Assembly (NCBI GenBank): GCA_028015205.1
Contig: CM051510.1
Coordinates: 31,496,580 to 31,560,579, forward strand
Direction: 5' to 3'
DNA: 64,000 bases
Source of the DNA: Mytilisepta virgata
Taxonomy: Eukaryota; Mollusca; Bivalvia; Mytilida; Mytilidae
Every line of letters begins with the position of its first letter. The first letter of the stretch is position 1. A program made the translations under genes and the position numbers. Of this stretch, positions 58,580 to 64,000 are shown in pieces. The notes below the pieces were generated by a model. It saw only the letters and a list, made by a program, of their open reading frames with translations. It did no database searches and had not been told where the DNA came from.

Positions 58580-58759
58580 CCGTCATGTCTGCTCTAAAGA
58601 GTACCTCTATAGAGCAAATCACTGTTTATAATGAGCACATTGAGAAAATCCCATTCATGATCAAAATATGTAAAATTAATCTCTGAAGAAGGGGCACCTG
58701 CTCATTAAGTACACCTTTTTTCTGATCCTCCGGGTGCCTGTTATATGCAGGGTTCACTG
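58580..58759. mobile_element. 180-bp MITE (CAGTCAAACCTG family), copy 2, diverged
   Basis: Flanked by TA on both sides (58578-58579 and 58760-58761). It ends with AGGGTTCACTG and carries 'gagtacctctatagagcaa', 'gcacctgctcatta' and 'gggtgcctgttatatgcagg', all counterparts of blocks in 29788-29966. The length differs by a single base from that copy. The left terminus is degenerate. Confidence 0.65.
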
Positions 58760-58761
58760 TA

Positions 58762-60065
58762 CTTCAAAATAAGTTAAACATTGCCAAAAGGTTTTATTTT
58801 CATGATAAACTTAAAGTGAATTATTGTTCTTTAACAAAGTCATTCTATAAGATTAGTGCATCTAATCCCCAATATGTAATTCTTAAAAAAGATTTTTCTG
58901 TTAATATTAATAAGCTAAATCACTTTTAGGGTCAAAGGAAATATTTAAGTTGTCTCTTAATTTAGAAAATAATGTATGTTTCAAAATATGTTTTTTATTG
59001 TTCATTTGTGACAAATTGACAATGTATAGAACCAATGACCTCGTCAATAAAGAGGACATTCTTCCATTCCGTAATTTTAATTAAATGAAAGTGTATTTGT
59101 CATTAGGATCAATAGTATCAATAATATCTATATACAAAAATCACAAATAGCATATATCTTTTATACTGCTGGTTTTCTATATGGTTTAATATTTCATCTT
59201 AAACAATAACAAACTGAGATGTTTTGAAAGGAACCATCAAACCAATTTTTTTTCACTCAATAAAACACCAATACACAAAAAGTAAGGATCATATTTCTAT
59301 AATATTATTCTAACTACATGCAAAGACAAAAAACATAAATCATTTGAAATCTTTCTCCAAAGAGGCATTAAAATGAATCGACAGAGAACTCATGTACGAA
59401 GTCATAATAACCTCATAAATTTAATGCTATTCAAATTATAACGGTTTTTAAATCTCGTCAAACACTTAAAGAAAAAGAGAGCTATTCATAAAGACAAGTA
59501 CTTGTCAATAATCCTGAGGTATAGAACATTAAAACACTTATGTTCATTTAAACTTCTATTTACAATACATTATCCAATGTTCTCAACACACGTTATACAA
59601 GTCATGGTGACAAAGTCAAAGTAGAATTATTTTCAGACATTTTGATTTACTAGACAATTAATCTAAAATGCACTTCTCATGATAAAATAACTTGACTTCT
59701 GGCATAAACATTCCTTTGCAAAATGTTTAAAATATATATTCAGGTCTGGGTAATCAAATTCAAAATATCTCAAATATATATATATGACTATAAATTAAAT
59801 TTTCTGGTCAATATTCTGGAAAGCTGGTGTTGTGTTTGATAATAAAAACAATACAAAATGGGAAACAATAGTATAAAAATATACAAGCGGAAAATATAAA
59901 GAATCTGAGTGACTGAAAACCATATTTTTCCTTGTCAGTGTTTGAAGCCACCCATCCGCTTGCTGTACTAATCATGTATTTTTTCTTTTGGAAAATATGA
60001 TTAAAATTGTAGAAACTTCTACTAGGAGGAACAAATATATGTTGACCTTATATACCTTGTGGCTT
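58762..60065. other. Tau-locus intronic sequence, no exon recognised
   Basis: AT-rich, with a short TA run at about 59770-59784. Nothing with coding character. Confidence 0.4.
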
Positions 60066-60170
60066 TTTAGACCTACCTTTTTCACACCACTAATCCTCTT
60101 ATTTAGAACCTACCTTATTGTCACCGCCATCCTCTAATCTGTGGTTTTTAGACCTACCTTTTTGTCACCC
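60066..60170 (-). other. Three near-identical splice-donor motifs after a tau repeat exon
   Basis: On the minus strand GGTGACAAAAAG/GTAGGTCTAAA (the true donor, 60158/60157) is followed about 45 nt on by GGTGACAATAAG/GTAGGTTCTAAA. About 37 nt further comes GGTGTGAAAAAG/GTAGGTCTAAA. Reading on past the first donor in frame meets a TAG within eight codons, so use of a later donor would truncate the protein. They may be remnants of a local tandem duplication of the exon end. Confidence 0.7.
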
Positions 60171-60253
60171 CCTAGTGGTTTATGCTCTATATTGTCTTTA
60201 GAACCAACTTTGGAGTGGGCTTTTTCCTTAAAGGTTAATTTCTTGGTTTCTAT
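60158..60253 (-). CDS. Tau/MAP2/MAP4-family gene, repeat exon (one repeat)
   Basis: 96 nt, phase 0 at both ends, acceptor GGCTTTTTAG, donor GTAGGT. It encodes IETKKLTFKEKAHSKVGSKD, then NIEHKPLGGDKK. That is one complete microtubule-binding repeat, unit-for-unit comparable to a vertebrate tau repeat. The PGGG is changed to LGG. It can splice in phase to the exon at 32591. Confidence 0.92.
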
Positions 60254-61402
60254 CTAAAAAGCCAGAAACAACACAGTTCTTTCTTTACAAAAACTCATAA
60301 TAACACCCATAAAGTGGCATTTGAAGAACAACGGAAGAGTTCAGAATATCTTCAAGATCTGTTCAGTTTGTGCAAGTTATAAAATTGTGTCTAAAACAAT
60401 TCCCTTATTAAGGTGTAAATCTGTTTATAAAAAAAACCACACTGAAACCTGTCTCCTCCAAACTTCATTTCCACTGAATTTGTCTTAGGCCAATTAAAGT
60501 TGATTGACATATTATCAACCCTGCATGCCCCTCAAAAATCGGTCCGCCCCATATTTTTTTTATTTGAATGGAATACGATTTTTTGGAAATTTCTGGAGCA
60601 TGTTTCCTACTAAATCTCTGATTCAACATATACAATGAATTTGTGAATAGTCGTATCTACAAGAAGTCCCCCTCAACCCAGACCTGCAGACGACGAGAAT
60701 TTTGGCAATGCCAAACATGAGTTGACCACAGAATCTGATCATGTAATGAAAAATAAAATCCCCTAGCCAACATTTTTTTAAAGAGGTGGATGATAAACTA
60801 TCCTACGGTAACCTAAATTTGCCTTATATAGGATACTTATATTGATTTTGTTGAATTTTCGACACTGTGCCATTTAGTGACATTGTCTCATTGACACTTA
60901 CCTCACATCCTTACATTTTCATAAAAAAATACTTGAACAAAAGGCTGTCAGATTGATAGCAAATTGAATTTTTCTTTGTCAAGGTTTTGATCATATGGCC
61001 CATGCACACACCAAACATCGCAAAATCTTATAACCAAATTTTTCTTATTGGAAAATCTTATTAAAAATTTTCAATGTGTTTCGATAGCAGTTTATATAAA
61101 AATCGTTCAGAAAAGTTTCAGTGTAGTGTATACATATGTGTGTTTTGTTGTGATGAATTTCATGAAACATACTAAAACAAAATCCCCAGTACACTATTAT
61201 TGTTGTGGTTTCTGTGCTAACCAATACCAACTAATGTGGTGAAAACATAGTACTATATATTGTTAGTGTCTTTCACCATTTGTAAAAAAATTATGCCAAT
61301 ATCAGTAAAGGATCTATTCATAAATGGAACTGAAAATTTCCGTTTTTCTGATTAAAACCAAAACAGAAAGAGTAACAATATTACTAATCTATCAAAACAA
61401 GA

Positions 61403-61482
61403 TTTCTACAGTGCACTGTCTACAGTGATGTTTCATCGTTGTTTTCTACAGTGCACTGTCTACAGTGATGTTTCATCGTTGT
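61403..61482. repeat. 40-bp direct duplication
   Basis: 'tttctacagtgcactgtcta' followed by 'cagtgatgtttcatcgttg' occurs twice with a 40-bp period and almost no differences. Each copy contains the palindrome CAGTGCACTG. It lies in the intron between the two tau repeat exons. Confidence 0.92.
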
Positions 61483-61783
61483 TTTCTTATCGCAACATCA
61501 ACCTCTCTGAACAAATGCAGTTTAGACAACAATAGTCTAATGTTATATCAGACTGTATAATATAAAAATCTTGTTTTTCTCCATTTGCGAATACTGTTAC
61601 CATTTCTGTATTGATCCTATCATTGACCAAAATATCTTTGATATTGTGTAGGCAAATTTTTTTTCATAAATAATAGGTTATAAATTGGACCATAAAACTT
61701 AAATTTGGATATCCCTCATCCGTCTGTAAAAATAATAATATAAAAATCACAACCTTTATGAAACAGAAAAAGAAACACAATAC

Positions 61784-61879
61784 CTTTTTATCTCCTCCTC
61801 CGGCTTTGTGCGAAATATAGTCTTTGGAACCAACTTTTGATTGTGCCTTGTCTTTGAAATCTAATTTCTTGTTTTCAAT
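61784..61879 (-). CDS. Tau/MAP2/MAP4-family gene, repeat exon (one repeat)
   Basis: 96 nt, phase 0 at both ends, acceptor TCTGTTTTTAG, donor GTATTG. It encodes IENKKLDFKDKAQSKVGSKD, then YISHKAGGGDKK. KLDFKDKAQSKVGS is nearly the vertebrate tau R4 start (KLDFKDRVQSKIGS by family knowledge). Splicing to 60253 keeps the frame. Earlier exons must lie to the right, beyond the window. Confidence 0.93.
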
Positions 61880-63224
61880 CTAAAAACAGACCAATTATCA
61901 AGTGTTATTAAAAATTCTCTAAAATCCCCATTTTGAAACCCTGAGTCTTTTTTCCAGTCAAAATCTGAAATCAATTGAAAATGAAATATTAAAACTTTTC
62001 TTTGGATGAATATATGATTTCATGCTTTGGGAATGAATAAAATGAGGATCTGATAAGTATTCGGATGAATAAAGACAAGATTTCAAACTAAAGCTTTACC
62101 TTAGTACATGCAGCTGATAAAAAAAAAAATCACATTACAATTAAAAATGCCATAACAGAAGAACATTGCATCGATATGCAAATAGGACAAGAATTTCAAA
62201 TAATTCAGCTGCCATGTTAGAAACTTTTACCATACTCTATACAATATATAACAATTTGTTTATTTCAATTCCATTACCATTTTATAATGAGGCCATTCTT
62301 AATTTACATTGCTGTATTACTGTGATTTCAGATATTTATACAAGTGGATTTGCCAGTACATATTTTTTTCCCCACAAAATATGTCTATCATCAGTAATTA
62401 TGAATCAAATAATGGACACCAGTTTACCAAATTAAATTGATCATGGTTAGGATCTTAAAATGTTTTGTTATAATTATAAAATAATTTGTATTATACGTAA
62501 TTTAACAAGTTAGTGTTGCAACAGCAAACATATGTTTCGGCCTGACAAGTCAAGGGTGCTAATATTTCAATTCTAAAAAAAAATAAAAAACCTTCTGTTA
62601 ATTTTTTCACTCTTAGTCTTTAATACATGTATATAGAACAAGTAATAATTTTTTTTAAAAAGACAAAAAAAAAAATTCAAATATCACATTCAATTTATAT
62701 AAAAATATATAAAAATTAAATACTAATTATTACAAATAATATTTGAAATTTTGAGCAAGCCCCCTACCCCCCCCCCCCCCACCCCCCCCCCCCCTTTCGA
62801 AAAATTAGTACCCCTGTCTCCATAATTTTATTTGTATTGATACAATCTGATGTTACAACAAATAACACATATATATTATAATTAGCACCATCACCATTAC
62901 TGTTAGCAGCATTCATTTACCCATTGTCAATTACAAATATTTTATTCTAGCTTTATTATATAACCATTTCTCCATTTTTTTTCGAAATAATCCTGGCCAA
63001 TTCATCATATACATGTATCTGATAGCTAAAGTGTAAAGTCTATCCCATTACTACAAGACAAGATAAAGATCTTAAGTGCAAGACATCTGTAACACATTTA
63101 TTTTTTGTTGTTCTGCACCAAAATGTCAAGTTGTTGAAAAACCTGCAGTTATTCTTTTGTCAATTCCCCCCCCCCATCCCCGTCCTTACACTCTACACAC
63201 TCATTTCGAATACATTTATTTCTA
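61880..63224. other. Tau-locus intronic sequence up to the MITE
   Basis: No further tau repeat exon is recognised to the right edge. A long poly-C tract interrupted by one A lies at about 62768-62796. The 62166-62435 + strand open frame has no support. Confidence 0.4.
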
Positions 63225-63428
63225 CTATAAATTCAGAAATTAACATAATATCTTTTTAAAGTGAAAAAATGCAACAGGGTGTGCACCAAATTAATTAAAA
63301 GTCATATCATTAATTTTCATTGCAAATTCTATTTTAATATGGACTTGAATTGCATTGATTAACCTTTGTTTAAAGTGGATTCTTTAATATTTGCAGGAAA
63401 AACTACACAATCATTTCTGAATTAACAG
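63225..63428. mobile_element. Diverged MITE related to 24736-24913
   Basis: Termini CTATAAATTCAGAAATTAAC and ATTTCTGAATTAACAG are imperfect inverted repeats flanked by TA. They resemble CTGTAAATTCAGAAATTATT of the 24.7-kb MITE. The interior is not clearly alignable. Confidence 0.5.
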
Positions 63429-63852
63429 TACACAACTTGTGAAAATTCAAAAATTATTGTGCTTCTTGGATGAAATAAGAAGTACTGGCAGAAGTTAAAG
63501 TGTCATTTTGAAGAATTTAAAGGGTCAATGCGTCTCCTTATTGCATTTATAAAAAAATTGCATTTTTAAAGTTTTTTTTTATATAATTTATGCAATTAGT
63601 GGCCTTTATAAACATTGGTTTATTTCAGAATTTACAGAAATATCTGTTTTTCTCTTATTTTTACTCAATTCCTTCGAGAAAATAATACAAAAATTATAAT
63701 ATACAACATGGAAAACACTTAAAGCTAAAACTAAATATGACAATAAAATTATAAATAAATATCACAATGTATAAACGGCAAAGTAAAGGATTTTCAGGTT
63801 AAAACAAACGAAGGAAATAAATTTGTAGTTGTTTGAAACAAGTGATGGCAAA

Positions 63853-63883
63853 AGCTCACATTTCCTTTTAAGAAAGGTGAGCT
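63853..63883. repeat. 31-bp foldback
   Basis: AGCTCACATTTCC and GAAAGGTGAGCT pair almost perfectly around TTTTAA. The GCTCAC ends match the first bases of the terminal repeat of the 1178-2519 element. Confidence 0.5.
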
Positions 63884-64000
63884 AAAAACTTTGTGGTTAA
63901 TAAAACAAGAATTTATCTATTGCTTCCTCGAATTAGGCAAAAATAAGATGGAAATAGTCTTGACGGATGAAGTGACTTAAAATGGTTTTCATTTTTTAAA

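Noticed and set aside
62768..62796. Long poly-C tract (also at about 2621, 48650 and 56095 as C or G runs) as a functional signal
   Set aside because: Such runs are common in AT-rich invertebrate introns and prone to assembly error. Nothing nearby gives them a role.

Overview
The window looks like nuclear DNA of a bivalve mollusc, most likely a marine mussel (Mytilus-like). The grounds are an AT-rich, intron-bearing sequence with sparse coding, several families of short transposable elements, interspersed repeats of a kind I associate with mussel genomes, and animal protein families (tau-type microtubule-binding repeats, a PLAT domain, a STAND NTPase with ankyrin-like repeats). The genus is inference.

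Left part (1-18.7 kb). One very large uninterrupted + strand frame (4731-10496) encodes a STAND-type P-loop NTPase followed by dozens of degenerate ankyrin-like repeats. No in-frame ATG precedes its P-loop, so at least one upstream exon is missing or the gene is broken. It is flanked by repeats: a 1.34-kb element with GCTCACCTGG ends holding a tandem array (1178-2519), a related element (from about 10783) split by a 2.07-kb TIR transposon (11019-13090) that contains its own tRNA-derived SINE, and a duplicated block at 14.7-15.7 kb that holds one MITE-filled and one empty insertion site.

Middle part (18.7-32 kb). I assembled a six-exon minus-strand gene (27335 to 18724) whose exon phases all agree. 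It encodes a protein of about 280 residues with a single PLAT domain and a Ser/Thr/Lys-rich tail. SINEs, MITEs and a near-perfect hairpin surround or sit inside it.

Right part (32-64 kb). A tau/MAP2/MAP4-family locus lies on the minus strand. Two phase-0, 96-nt exons (61879-61784 and 60253-60158) each carry exactly one microtubule-binding repeat, and the terminal coding exon (32591-32469) closely matches the end of the vertebrate tau repeat region. The 27.6 kb between them contains two large intronless frames on the same strand that are themselves made of tau repeats: a 484-aa protein with 12 repeats (42409-40955) and a 425-aa protein with about seven (52083-50806). Either the locus makes several tau-like proteins from alternative promoters, or intronless tau-repeat genes are nested inside a tau intron. 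The 5' exons of the multi-exon gene lie beyond the right edge. The remainder is AT-rich intronic or intergenic sequence with MITEs, SINEs, minisatellites and poly-C tracts. No rRNA, genuine tRNA gene, CRISPR array or bacterial operon was seen.
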